DNA from: Methanoperedens sp041491305
GTDB lineage: Archaea; Halobacteriota; Methanosarcinia; Methanosarcinales; Methanoperedenaceae
Length of the DNA: 64,000 nt
Assembly (NCBI GenBank): GCA_041491305.1
Contig: JBGPUU010000001.1
Location: 15,706 to 79,705 of the forward strand
Direction of reading: 5' to 3'
Made by a program: the position numbers and the translations under genes. A model generated the notes under the pieces. It worked only from the letters and a program-made list of their open reading frames with translations, was not told the DNA's origin and made no database searches. Below are positions 1 to 8,882 of this stretch, piece by piece (position 1 is the first letter of the stretch; each line of letters starts with the position of its first letter).

Positions 1-1
1 C

Positions 2-685
2 TATGCAACAAAGCTCGAAAAGGCAAACCAACTCAAAGACCTTTTCACAGATATAATGCGTCATGACATATTAAATCCATTGGGTGTTATAAAATTAGCA
101 TCTGAACAACTGCTTGTGAAAGGCGTGGATACAGAGTCATCTAATAGCCTTCTGATGATAAAGCGCAACGCTGATAAACTAATCGACATGGTCAAAAGCG
201 CCAGTATGTATACTATACTGATGGAAGCTGAAAAATGGGAGAAGTCGATGTTAGATTTGAATTATATTTTCAGAGCAACAGCAAATGACTTCATGTCACA
301 GATCGAAGAGAAAAACATGAAGCTGGGGTACTTAGCGAAGGGTGAATGTTATGTAATGGCAAATCCGATGATCGAGTCCATTTTTTCAAACCTTTTGAGC
401 AATGCCATAAAGTATTCTCCTTCTGGCGGGAAAATTGAGGCCAGCATTATAGACGAGAATGAACATTGTAAGATTTACGTTAAAGACTGGGGTTATGGAA
501 TAAAAGATGAGGACAAGGGAAAGCTCTTTACCCGCCTCACGAGAGTGGATAAGAAAGGGGTGAAAGGTACAGGACTGGGGCTTGCAATCGTGAAGCGTGT
601 TGCAGAATTACATGATGGAAAGGTCTGGGTAGAAGATAATCCGGAAGGTGGGAGTGTGTTTTATGTGCAAATTCCAAAGAAATGA
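2..685 (+). CDS. Sensor histidine kinase, C-terminal part (cut by window edge)
   Basis: The reading frame is open to the left edge, so the N-terminal sensor region is missing. Visible are the phosphoacceptor H-box around MRHDILNPLG (first ATG of the frame at 56), a dimerisation helix, the ATP-binding N-box NLLSNAIKYSP about 110 residues later, the G1 box VKDWGYGI and the G2 box GTGLGLAIVKRV. This order defines a HisKA plus HATPase_c transmitter that autophosphorylates on His and passes phosphate to a receiver. The next gene on the same strand begins with a receiver domain and is a plausible partner. The input signal cannot be told from this fragment. Confidence 0.93.
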   Translation, partial: YATKLEKANQLKDLFTDIMRHDILNPLGVIKLASEQLLVKGVDTESSNSLLMIKRNADKLIDMVKSASMYTILMEAEKWEKSMLDLNYIFRATANDFMSQIEEKNMKLGYLAKGECYVMANPMIESIFSNLLSNAIKYSPSGGKIEASIIDENEHCKIYVKDWGYGIKDEDKGKLFTRLTRVDKKGVKGTGLGLAIVKRVAELHDGKVWVEDNPEGGSVFYVQIPKK

Positions 686-774
686 ACCTTATCTTATAGG
701 TAAAAGTTTTATTCTTTCATTGCATTGGCTTATAAAATGAGGAAATTGAAGGGGGGTCTTTAAATTCACAATAG

Positions 775-1842
775 GTGAACGAAATGGAACGTATCAAGGT
801 CTTGCTAATTGAAGATAACCCGCCAGATGCTGTATTTATAGAGGAAATGCTGGCCGAAGCAAAGGATTTTTCATTCGATGTGGAATGGAAGGAAAGACTT
901 TCTATTGGACTTGAACGCCTTGCTAAGAAAGGGGTGGATGTGGTTCTATTGGATCTCAATCTACCTGACAGCAAGGGTTTTAATACTTTTACAAAGACGC
1001 TTGCTCAAGCACCTGAAATACCGATCATAATATTAACTGGTCTTGATGATGAAACACTTGCAATCAGAGCCGTTAGAACAGGCGCACAGGATTACCTGAT
1101 CAAGAAACATGTGAACAGCAGCCTGCTGGTACGTACCATTCGCTACGCCATTGCGCGCAGGATGGGAGGAGAGAGGCGCTTTACAATCGAAGAGTTAAAA
1201 GAATATGATGGAAAAGAAGGAAAGCCTGCGTATGCAGTCTTCAAAGGAAAAGTCTATGACATTTCAAACAGTCCTCTCTGGAAAAATGGAATTCATGCAG
1301 GTAAACACTCCGCAGGTGTTGATCTAACAGAGAGCATATTAAGTGCACCTCATAGTGAAGAAATATTAATAAAATTCCGCATTGTCGGAGAATTGGGCAA
1401 GGAAAAGTCTTTCGGACAGAAACTGTTGCTGAAATTAGAGGAGTTGCATCCTCATCCAATATTGGTTCATTTTCCCATAGCTTATTCTATCGGTGTTTCA
1501 TTATTATCGCTTCTATATGTTTTCACGGGCAAAATTCCTTTTGAAATAGGATCATATTACATGCTTTTTCTGGGATTTTTAGCAACTCCTTTTGCTGGAA
1601 TCTCTGGCTTTTTTTCCTGGAAAGTCACTTACGAAGGGAAGATGACCAAAATTTTCGCAAGAAAAATAATATTTACTGTAGTATTGATTGCTGTTATCAC
1701 TACATGTTTTGTATGGCGAACTCTGAATCCAGATATACTCGTACCAACAGGCTTAAACTACATTTACTTAATATTGGTATTGAGTCTATTGCCCATAGTC
1801 ACTATTCTTGGATATGATGGTGGAGAGATAGTTTATACTTAA
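775..1842 (+). CDS. Receiver domain fused to cytochrome b5-like heme domain and DUF2231-type membrane domain
   Basis: Residues about 5-125 form a CheY-like receiver: acidic pocket near LLIEDNPPD, phosphoacceptor Asp in VVLLDLNLPD, Thr of IIILTG and Lys of YLIKK. Residues about 135-205 match the cytochrome b5-like heme/steroid-binding fold (FTIEELKEYDGK, GKVYDIS, NGIHAGKHSAG, then SAPHSEEIL). Residues about 220-355 start with HPHPILVHFPIAY and contain four hydrophobic segments, as in DUF2231 membrane proteins. The start used is GTG at 775; ATG at 784 in the same frame is an alternative. There is no DNA-binding output, so it probably acts at the membrane on a heme redox module. The family calls are secure, the combined role is inferred. 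It follows a histidine kinase gene. Confidence 0.85.
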   Translation: MNEMERIKVLLIEDNPPDAVFIEEMLAEAKDFSFDVEWKERLSIGLERLAKKGVDVVLLDLNLPDSKGFNTFTKTLAQAPEIPIIILTGLDDETLAIRAVRTGAQDYLIKKHVNSSLLVRTIRYAIARRMGGERRFTIEELKEYDGKEGKPAYAVFKGKVYDISNSPLWKNGIHAGKHSAGVDLTESILSAPHSEEILIKFRIVGELGKEKSFGQKLLLKLEELHPHPILVHFPIAYSIGVSLLSLLYVFTGKIPFEIGSYYMLFLGFLATPFAGISGFFSWKVTYEGKMTKIFARKIIFTVVLIAVITTCFVWRTLNPDILVPTGLNYIYLILVLSLLPIVTILGYDGGEIVYT

Positions 1843-2029
1843 ATTGTTGTGTTGCATAACCGCTACTGCTATCGATTCTTTTAACATTGCAAGTAAATGC
1901 AAGAAATCGATCATGGAAGCTATATTTTTACTTCATTTTTATGTGTGTATTTGTGCAATATAATAGTAATTACTGGGTGTTATAACTCTCGTCCAGAGGT
2001 TCATACAAGTTTTCATTCAGTAAACTTAC

Positions 2030-2290
2030 TTAATTTTTAGCTCGCTCCATTTCTTCCATTTCACGTAGCTGTTCAGCTCTTTGTAAAACTCGGATGATTC
2101 GAAGCGTCTCTTTAGTGCTCCGCCCGACTTCTATGGGATATATCATTGCAATTCTTAAAATGCCTTGAGGATTGATGATAAAAAGCCCTCTATATGCAAT
2201 ATTCTTCTTCTTATGAAGGGACGCCACACTTTCTTGCCAGTTCTCTTTCAGTATCGGCTATAAGAGGATAGGTTATCTTCACACCTGTTT
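2030..2290 (-). pseudogene. Peroxiredoxin remnant (1-Cys/AhpC type), frameshifted and N-terminally truncated
   Basis: The 65-residue C-terminal frame reads AYRGLFIINPQGILRIAMI, then YPIEVGRSTKETLRIIRVLQ, the typical C-terminal half of a thiol peroxidase. In the neighbouring frame just upstream one reads KITYPLIADTERELARKCG and then a stop, which is the preceding part of the same fold. The two frames meet near 2230. No peroxidatic-Cys motif (PVCTTE type) can be found further upstream, so the N-terminal half has gone. The gene is therefore not functional. It was probably part of the oxygen-defence set seen elsewhere in this region. Confidence 0.8.
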
Positions 2291-2487
2291 TCTTGTATCA
2301 ACTATGTAAGGGGAACATCGCCACTTTATCGTTACAGTTATTTTCTATTTCAGATGTAATAGATTGTTTGTCGGTCCAGAATTAATTATCACAAAAGGTA
2401 TTAATAAGCAACTTCTAATTTATGTAATATATTTTGCAGGGGGAAGAAATAAAAATAGATAAAATAATAAAAGTTTAGGATAAAAAT

Positions 2488-3210
2488 ATGGTCGAGATTA
2501 CAATCATAGTTGCATTCATCGGGGGATTGGTATCTTTCTTATCGCCATGCATGCTGCCGATTATTCCAACGTTCTTAGCATATCTGGCTGGAGTCTCCCT
2601 GACGGAAACAAAATCGAAACAGAAACATATTTTTCTTAATAGTTTATTTTTTGTCCTTGGATTTTCAGTGGTCTTTGCACTCCTGGGTATCTTGCTCAAT
2701 ACCATTTTGCAGGCATTTGCCTATAATGTTCAGGTATGGCTTGCCCGGATCGGGGGCATTATTGTCATCTTCTTTGGACTTTATCTTGTCGGGCTTATTG
2801 AGATACCGTTTCTTGAACGGGAGTATAAATTTAAGATCGGATTAAAGTTCAAATCCAAATATTTCACATCATTCCTGTTCGGGTCTGCTCTTGCAGCTGG
2901 CTGGACACCATGCGTCGGGGTTGCGTTCGGAAGCATTCTGGGGCTTGCTGCTATAAAGCCAGGACTGGCATTTTACCTGTTGCTCTCCTATTCATTTGGG
3001 CTTGGTGTTCCTTTCCTTATTGTAGGCTTATTCACGTCGCAGGCATCAAATCTCATTACCAATGTCACCATTCGCCATGCAAAAATATTTAAATATATAA
3101 ACATTTTTTTCGGTACCATCCTTATTATTCTTGGTATCCTTGCCTTCACACAGAACTTAAATCTTATCGCCAATTTCGGCCCTCTTAACCGGTGGCTCTT
3201 AGGACAATGA
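2488..3210 (+). CDS. ccdA: CcdA-type transmembrane electron carrier (DsbD central domain family)
   Basis: The 240 residues form about six membrane helices. The two conserved Cys/Pro motifs of CcdA are present: FLSPCMLPIIPTFLAY in the first helix and AAGWTPCVGVAFGSIL in the fourth. CcdA moves electrons from cytoplasmic thioredoxin across the membrane to extracytoplasmic thiol oxidoreductases, which keep apocytochrome CxxCH cysteines reduced before heme attachment. The stop codon overlaps the ATG of the next gene (ATGA), a thioredoxin-like protein that is the likely acceptor. The context of multiheme cytochromes and CcsA/ResB later in the window fits a role in cytochrome c maturation. An AT-rich promoter-like stretch lies before the start. 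Confidence 0.93.
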   Translation: MVEITIIVAFIGGLVSFLSPCMLPIIPTFLAYLAGVSLTETKSKQKHIFLNSLFFVLGFSVVFALLGILLNTILQAFAYNVQVWLARIGGIIVIFFGLYLVGLIEIPFLEREYKFKIGLKFKSKYFTSFLFGSALAAGWTPCVGVAFGSILGLAAIKPGLAFYLLLSYSFGLGVPFLIVGLFTSQASNLITNVTIRHAKIFKYINIFFGTILIILGILAFTQNLNLIANFGPLNRWLLGQ

Positions 3211-4313
3211 AACAGAAAACAATCGTACTTATCCTGGTTTTAATTGCAATCGCGGCATCGATCTTTTATTTGGAGTCGCTAAAACCTGTAAGGATATCGC
3301 CAGGAGAAGCACAGATCAAACCTTTGAACAGTGCAAAAATCGGTAAATACCCTGTGGCAAAGGAAATTGTAAATCCTTCAGGTTTTATCAACACCAATAA
3401 TATCACGGTGGGAGAGCTAATTGGCAAGAAGGTTATACTTATTGATTTCTGGACTTATAGTTGTATTAACTGTCTTCGGACCTTACCCTATCTCAATAGC
3501 TGGTATGAAAAATATAAGGATAAAGGGCTTGTGATTATTGGAGTCCACACACCTGAGTTCCAGTTTGAACAAACCTATGACAATGTGCTTGCTGCAACGC
3601 AAAAATTCGGAATTAAGTATCCTATTGTTTTGGATAATAATTACTCAACATGGGTTGCCTATGGCAATCTTTATTGGCCACATGATTATCTCATCGACAT
3701 AGATGGTTTCATAGTCCATGACCATATTGGCGAGGGAGATTATGAAGCGACTGAGAAAAATATCCAAGATGCTTTAAAAGAAAGGATGGCGGTTTTAAAA
3801 ATCAATGAAAATATCAGCACTGAAGTTTCAAAACCTGCCGGGGCTGTTAATGTTGATTTTACGAAAGTAAATAGCCCTGAAATTTATTTCGGTGCAAGCA
3901 AGAATACTTATTTAGGAAATGGAAAATCAAATACGGTTGGTCTTCAAAATCTTTCCGAACCCCCCGAAATTAATACAAATACATTGTATCTTGTAGGTGA
4001 TTGGGAATTTCAAGATCAATTTGCTGAAAATAAAAATCCGGGGGCAAAAATCATTTTCCGTTATAACGCAAAAAATGTTAATTTTGTAGCCAGCGCAACA
4101 AATAATGTAACAGTCCAGGTTTTTCGTGATGGCAAGCCGCTTGGTAATGAGTCTGGAAAAGATGTTTCGATAAGAAATGGTTCAAGTTTCGTTACTATTA
4201 GCGAACCTCGACTCTATACACTTATCGAAGATCCCCAAGGTTATGGTGAACATACACTTGAGATAACTATAGAAAATCTCGGTCTTCGTGCATTCACTTT
4301 CACTTTCGGTTAA
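3207..4313 (+). CDS. Membrane-anchored thioredoxin-like protein, DipZ/TlpA type with C-terminal beta domain
   Basis: An N-terminal membrane anchor is followed by a TlpA-like thioredoxin domain with active site WTYSCINCLRTLPYLNSWY (CINC) and GVHTPEF, then a C-terminal region of about 150 residues rich in beta strands and similar in position to the carbohydrate-binding-like domain of DipZ. DipZ proteins usually fuse CcdA, thioredoxin and this C-terminal domain in one chain; here the same parts are split into two genes. The ATG at 3207 overlaps the ccdA stop (ATGA), which supports this start over the GTG at 3192. It should act outside the membrane as the electron acceptor of CcdA. Domain assignment is firm; the C-terminal domain is by analogy. 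Confidence 0.88.
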   Translation: MKQKTIVLILVLIAIAASIFYLESLKPVRISPGEAQIKPLNSAKIGKYPVAKEIVNPSGFINTNNITVGELIGKKVILIDFWTYSCINCLRTLPYLNSWYEKYKDKGLVIIGVHTPEFQFEQTYDNVLAATQKFGIKYPIVLDNNYSTWVAYGNLYWPHDYLIDIDGFIVHDHIGEGDYEATEKNIQDALKERMAVLKINENISTEVSKPAGAVNVDFTKVNSPEIYFGASKNTYLGNGKSNTVGLQNLSEPPEINTNTLYLVGDWEFQDQFAENKNPGAKIIFRYNAKNVNFVASATNNVTVQVFRDGKPLGNESGKDVSIRNGSSFVTISEPRLYTLIEDPQGYGEHTLEITIENLGLRAFTFTFG

Positions 4314-4509
4314 TTTTCATAAACCAATGGACTGTTATGAAATAAGTTGAATAAGTTGACAATAATTGGGTACGAAAGTGTTAGCTGCTGAGGAGAGGAG
4401 ACAAGAATTTCATCTTATCAATAACATATTTACGCCTCAAAATCCATTATACTTTTGCGGTTAGTTACTGTTAGAAAATTAATTGTATTATATTATCAGG
4501 AGATTAAAC

Positions 4510-4818
4510 ATGAAACCGATTATCACAGCGGAACTTGAGATTGTCGCTCTGGGCACGGGAAGCACAAGCATGAGTTCTCATATTTCCGAGGCTGTAAAAG
4601 CTCTCGAAAAGTCTGGTATCAAATACCAGTTAACCCCGATGGGGACAGTAATAGAGGTATCTTCCATCGATGAAGCTTTCAATGCAATGAGAGCAGCGCA
4701 CGAAGCGGTTATTAAGAAAGGCGTAAAGAGGGTAGTCATGCACATTACGATCGATGACAGAAGGGATGCTCCAAAGGGTATGGACGAGAAAATAGAATCT
4801 GTAAAAAGTAAAATTTAG
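4510..4818 (+). CDS. MTH1187/YkoF-type thiamine-binding family protein (DUF77)
   Basis: The 102-residue protein has the DUF77 pattern: an N-terminal beta strand with EIVALGTGSTSMSSHI, a middle KYQLTPMGTVIE and an end with RVVMHITIDDRRD. Members form ferredoxin-like tetramers, and some bind thiamine or hydroxymethylpyrimidine. ATG at 4510 is chosen because a purine-rich AGGAGATTA lies just upstream; the in-frame ATG at 4483 would put that site inside the gene. The roughly 200 bases before it hold no recognisable gene and no TPP riboswitch. The neighbour downstream is a ribonucleotide reductase, with no obvious pathway link. Confidence 0.85.
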   Translation: MKPIITAELEIVALGTGSTSMSSHISEAVKALEKSGIKYQLTPMGTVIEVSSIDEAFNAMRAAHEAVIKKGVKRVVMHITIDDRRDAPKGMDEKIESVKSKI

Positions 4819-4861
4819 ACCACTTCTTCCCATTCATAGGCGGGAGGAAGTCACGGGGAAC

Positions 4862-6904
4862 ATGGTAGACAAAATCCGCAAAAGGGACGGAAGAATAGCA
4901 GATTTCGATAAGTCCAAAATAGCCAATGCGGTCTTCAAGGCTTTCCTCGCCACAAAAAGCAAAGATGGGAAGAAAGCCGAGAAAACAGCGAACTAGGTTG
5001 TAGAAATTATAGAGAAAAGAATCCCCGGAATGCCTGGCGTTGAGGATGTGCAAAATATCGTGGAAGAGGTTTTAATTAAAAACGGCTATACGGCAGTAGC
5101 TAAGGCATACATTCTCTACAGGGAGAAACGCGCCCAGATAAGGAGAGCAAAACAATTCTTCGGCGTCAGTGACGAATTAAAGTTAGGTATTAATGCGGTA
5201 CACGTACTTGAGCGGCGCTACCTGCTAAAAGATGAAAACGGGAATGTAGTAGAAACGCCTCTTGAACTTTTCCGGCGTATTGCTAAAGCCATAGCCCTTG
5301 ACCCAGAATCCGAGGAGGATTTCTTTAACATGCTCGTCCGGCTTGAGTTCCTTCCTAACACCCCCACCCTTATGAATGCAGGAACAGACCTCGGGCAGCT
5401 TTCCGCCTGTTTTGTCATTCCTGTCGAGGACTCGCTGGTGAGAATTTTCGATGCAGTGAAGCACATGGTGCTCATCCAGCAATCCGGAGGAGGCACGGGT
5501 TTCTCATTCACGCGCCTGCGACCGAAAGGCGACATTGTGCGGTCCACCAAAGGCGTGGCTTCAGGTCCGGTCTCTTTTATGCGTGTGTTCGATACTACTA
5601 CTGATATCATCAAACAGGGCGGCAAGCGGCGCGGCGCCAATATGGGGATACTCAGGGCTGACCATCCAGACATTATTGAATTCATAACCTCAAAAACTAA
5701 GGAAGGGTTCCTTACGAATTTCAACATCTCTGTTGCTGTAGATGATAAATTCATGAAAGCAGTAATTGAAGATTTGGAGTACGAGCTAATAAACCCGCGG
5801 AACAGGGAAGCAGTGAGAAAAGTGTGGGCGAGGGAGATATGGAACCTTATAATAATAATGGCGTGGAGAACCGGGGATCCGGGTGTAGTGTTTATCGATG
5901 AGATAAACAGGCGCAATCCTACGCCGCATATCGGGATGATGGAGAGTACAAATCCCTGTGGTGAATTGCCCCTATTACCTTATGAGTCCTGCAATCTAGG
6001 CTCATTAAACCTTGCAAGCATGATAAAGGACGGCTCAATCGACTGGGAGAAATTTGATAAAACAATACCGTCAGCTGTCAAGTTCCTCGATAACGTAATA
6101 GATGTAAATAAATATCCTCTTCGTGAGATAGATGAAATTACACATGCGAACAGGAAAATAGGTCTGGGTGTAATGGGTTTTGCAGATATGCTTGTGCAGA
6201 TTGGTATTCCTTACAACTCAGAGGATGCCCTGAAAACCGGAGAGGAGATAATGCGATTCCTTGAAGAAAAATCACATGCGGCATCCGAGAGGCTGGCGGA
6301 AGAGCGGGGAGTGTTCCCCAATTTCCCTGGCAGTATCTTCAAAAAGGCCATTCGCAACTCCACCGTGACAACGATTGCCCCCACTGGCACAATCAGCATC
6401 ATAGCAGGCTGCTCAAGCGGAATAGAGCCTCTGTTCGCAATATCCTTTGTACGCAATGTCCTTGAAGGGACAAAGCTCCTTGAGGTAAATCCTTATTTTG
6501 AGGCTGTGGCAAAAGAAAGAGAATTCTACAGCGAGGAACTTATGATGAAAATCGCAAAACAGGGAAATCTTGCCGGGATCGATGAGGTACTTGAGGACGT
6601 GAAGCGTGTGTTCGTGACGGCATTTGACGTTGCGCCAGAGTGGCATGTAAGGATGCAGGCTGTTTTCCAGAAATATTGCGACAATGCGGTGTCAAAGACC
6701 ATCAATTTCCCGAACGATGTGGATATCAAGGAAGTTGAGACGGCGTACATGCTTGCCTACCAACTGAAATGCAAGGGAATTACAGTTTACAGGTACGGCA
6801 GCAAGGAGGAGCAGGTATTGTACCTAGGGGATAGGCTGGAAAAATATGTATCTGCGGATGCTGAATATGCTGGCGGGTGCGCTGCGCCTGTGTGCCCAGT
6901 GTAG
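4862..6904 (+). CDS. nrdJ: Adenosylcobalamin-dependent (class II) ribonucleotide reductase, with in-frame TAG at codon 45
   Basis: Codons 1-44 read as the start of an ATP-cone (KIRKRDGRIADFDKSKIANA). Codon 45 is TAG (4994-4996) and the same frame then continues VVEIIEKR and the whole catalytic barrel. Class II features include LSACFVIPVEDS, QQSGGGTGFSF, TKGVASGPVSF, NPCGELPL with the substrate-site Cys and Glu, SCNLGSLNLA, and a C-terminal tail with the CAAPVC cysteine pair. It reduces ribonucleotides with a cobalamin-derived radical. Without readthrough, the first later ATG (5030) would give 624 residues lacking part of the allosteric ATP-cone. The TAG may be a sequencing error, a recent mutation or a recoded codon; homologues usually carry Glu there. 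Confidence 0.9.
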
Positions 6905-6954
6905 ATTGAACTGAAGCCAAATAACCAATGTTAGATAAAAATGCTCATTGTGAA

Positions 6955-7620
6955 CTATCCAATCTTTTCCATCCAGATTTCAAGCTCGAAATTAACGAAA
7001 GTCCACTCCCTTGTATCTCGTAATTCAGCCAAAAGAGTCCTGAAATCTTTTTCGTAAACATCCTTGAATTCGAAATAGGTCAGGAAATCATAGCTGAGCG
7101 CATCATTAAGACAGCGTGAATAGTAGAGCTTACGAAAAATTCGATCCACATACTTAAGTCCAATTGCCGTGTGGCCCTCGCTGATGCCGGTATTTTGGAA
7201 ATGAGCTTGCCTCTGGTCATGTGCAAGTTTCCACCAATCTTCCGATTTTCCAATTGGAATCAAAACTGCTGTGGTGTGTTCTGATGGTTCCAGTTCTGAG
7301 ATAGAACGCCTGTTTAGTTCCTGAAGCTGGGCATCATCGGTGTACTGAAAATGTCGGGTGACACCTTGAAACTGAATTAATGATGGGCGGATAGGAAACC
7401 TGGATTGCTCCGGGAATGATAACGGTGTTGATGCCTCAATGCGCACACAATCTGAAACCCGGGCGAGGTTGTATGAAACTTCACCTTTCACGGGGACAAC
7501 CTTTCGTACACGGTAGCGACTGAGATAGCGTATGTGATAATTATTCAACTGCTTCAAAGATGTTTCTTTCATGCCAAAAAGAAAATATACCCATGTTCGC
7601 ATTTGAGGACTCATAAACAT
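6955..7620 (-). CDS. Chlorite dismutase family heme protein
   Basis: The C-terminal half follows the Cld signature closely: SEDWWKLAHDQRQAHF, then GHTAIGLKYVDRIFRKLYYS with the expected proximal His region, RCLNDALSYDFLTYFEF, and an ending LAELRDTREW. The Arg after YYS occupies the distal Arg position of true chlorite dismutases; HemQ coproheme decarboxylases have Gln there. This favours a Cld-like activity (chlorite to chloride and O2) or another small-oxidant reaction over heme synthesis. The length of 221 residues is between the usual short and long clades, and no export signal is obvious. It is divergent from the next gene upstream. The family call is good; the substrate is not proven. 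Confidence 0.78.
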   Translation of the reverse strand: MFMSPQMRTWVYFLFGMKETSLKQLNNYHIRYLSRYRVRKVVPVKGEVSYNLARVSDCVRIEASTPLSFPEQSRFPIRPSLIQFQGVTRHFQYTDDAQLQELNRRSISELEPSEHTTAVLIPIGKSEDWWKLAHDQRQAHFQNTGISEGHTAIGLKYVDRIFRKLYYSRCLNDALSYDFLTYFEFKDVYEKDFRTLLAELRDTREWTFVNFELEIWMEKIG

Positions 7621-7749
7621 TTTAGTTTGTATTTTTGGTCTAAATAGTCAAATTATTTCGCAAAGCCTGATTGCTAACTCTTTATTAGCAATTTTCGAGT
7701 ACGGGTAAAGCGCAGGTATTTCATAATTCTGTAATGACTGCAATATTGA

Positions 7750-8421
7750 TTAAGAATTCATGGGATTAAAGCTTTGCCGCAGCGCCATGTTTATTTGCTC
7801 GATAAAAACCTCTATCGGCTGCGCACCCGTAAACGCAGTATCCTCATTGATCACGATATGAGGAACGCTCATAATTCTGTACTTCTGAACAAGATAGGGG
7901 AACTCTATCATCTCTATGACATCTGACCGTATAAACTCGCTCTCGATGGCCAATTGATGCGCCATACGTGCAGCTCTCGGGCAGAAAGGGCATGTAGGAG
8001 AAACAAATATTTGTAAATGGACTGGTTTTTTTATTTCTGAAAGTCTCTTCTTGATGCTATCCGGCAGGGAGGTGGCACCCCTTGAGACGTCTATTATGTC
8101 TTCCACAATGACGGGAAACTCATATCCTGCTGGCACACCATAGTACCTGATGCCATAATCTTTGTTTCCAACGATCGCAATGGCAGGGATCCTCTTGATG
8201 TTGTATTTTATATCTTCGTCACCGTTCTTGACAAAGTCATAGACTTTTGTCTTTATTTTCGGAGATAATGTCCCAAGTTCCAGAACCAGTTCCCTTGTAT
8301 CCTTGCAGAACAGGCACTCATTTTCCTGGGAGAAAACAATCAGTTCAACGTCTCCTGTAAGTTTTTCGAATTGTTTTTTTATTTGTTCTTTTTGGATATC
8401 ATTGAGGACCATATGCTTCAA
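7750..8421 (-). CDS. Protein disulfide oxidoreductase (PDO) with two thioredoxin-fold units
   Basis: The 223 residues contain two glutaredoxin/thioredoxin units. The first has CLFC near residue 37 and the second has CPFC near residue 144, followed by a cis-Pro loop (SVPHIVIN). This double-fold layout is typical of the archaeal and thermophile PDO family, which makes or reshuffles disulfides in the cytoplasm or transfers electrons from thioredoxin reductase. The chosen ATG gives MKHMVLND; the ATG three codons later is an alternative. It sits among other thiol-redox genes, including the CoA-disulfide-reductase-like flavoprotein to the right. Confidence 0.9.
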   Translation of the reverse strand: MKHMVLNDIQKEQIKKQFEKLTGDVELIVFSQENECLFCKDTRELVLELGTLSPKIKTKVYDFVKNGDEDIKYNIKRIPAIAIVGNKDYGIRYYGVPAGYEFPVIVEDIIDVSRGATSLPDSIKKRLSEIKKPVHLQIFVSPTCPFCPRAARMAHQLAIESEFIRSDVIEMIEFPYLVQKYRIMSVPHIVINEDTAFTGAQPIEVFIEQINMALRQSFNPMNS

Positions 8422-8882
8422 CCAACGGATTTCAGAAATTTTTCCACTCTCTCAAAAACCATTCTCACCTATTTCATTCTTCCCACTGTAAAAGGACCTG
8501 CCATCCTGTACATAACTTAAATCCACATTTAACGATAACAACTTCCCCGGCCCTCACCTCTTCCCGTAGTGCTCTCCAATTATCTTCTTGTAAAATGTTC
8601 TCCCTCCCATGTTTTCTAACCTCTACTTAAATATATGTTATTCATCGTATTAACCAAATGGATTTCTGTTTCGGGGTGAATTTATTAATGCCGAGTCCTT
8701 CCAAAAAGCAGGGTTAGGTATACATGCTGGAAACCCGCAGCATAGTACCCTGCTCTACGGCCTTGATCTGAAAAACGATGTTCAGCGTGCTTAATGTGAG
8801 CAAGCAGAAAATATCTGGTAAGATGAATTTAAAGTAATGGTTTAGAATAATTTATATGAGTAATAATCATACAAACTACTTC
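8422..8882. other. Intergenic region between divergent redox genes
   Basis: About 460 bases with no gene I can support. A plus-strand frame around 8680-8790 reads AGLGIHAGNPQHSTLLYGLD without a start or an identifiable family, and may be a decayed fragment. The right end holds the promoter of the next gene. Confidence 0.5.
8848..8855 (+). promoter_or_regulatory. TATA box of the CoADR-like gene
   Basis: The sequence AATTTATATG lies here. A TATA box at this spot would place the transcript start near 8875-8880, just before the ATG at 8883. That argues for the 8883 start over the ATG at 8856, which would lie upstream of the transcript start. Confidence 0.45.

Noticed and set aside
4314..4509. 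Possible TPP riboswitch before the thiamine-binding-type gene
   Set aside because: The region has GCTGCTGAGGAGAGG but none of the conserved THI-box helices or the ACCTGATCTGG block.
5218..5916. Long open frame antisense to nrdJ (232 codons)
   Set aside because: It lies fully within a conserved gene on the other strand, has no family features and a low-complexity Ser/Arg composition expected of a shadow frame.
4862..6904. Pyrrolysine use at the NrdJ amber codon
   Set aside because: No pyl genes are visible in the window, and the nucleotidyltransferase gene has a TAA rather than TAG at a similar interruption, so recoding by pyrrolysine has no support here.
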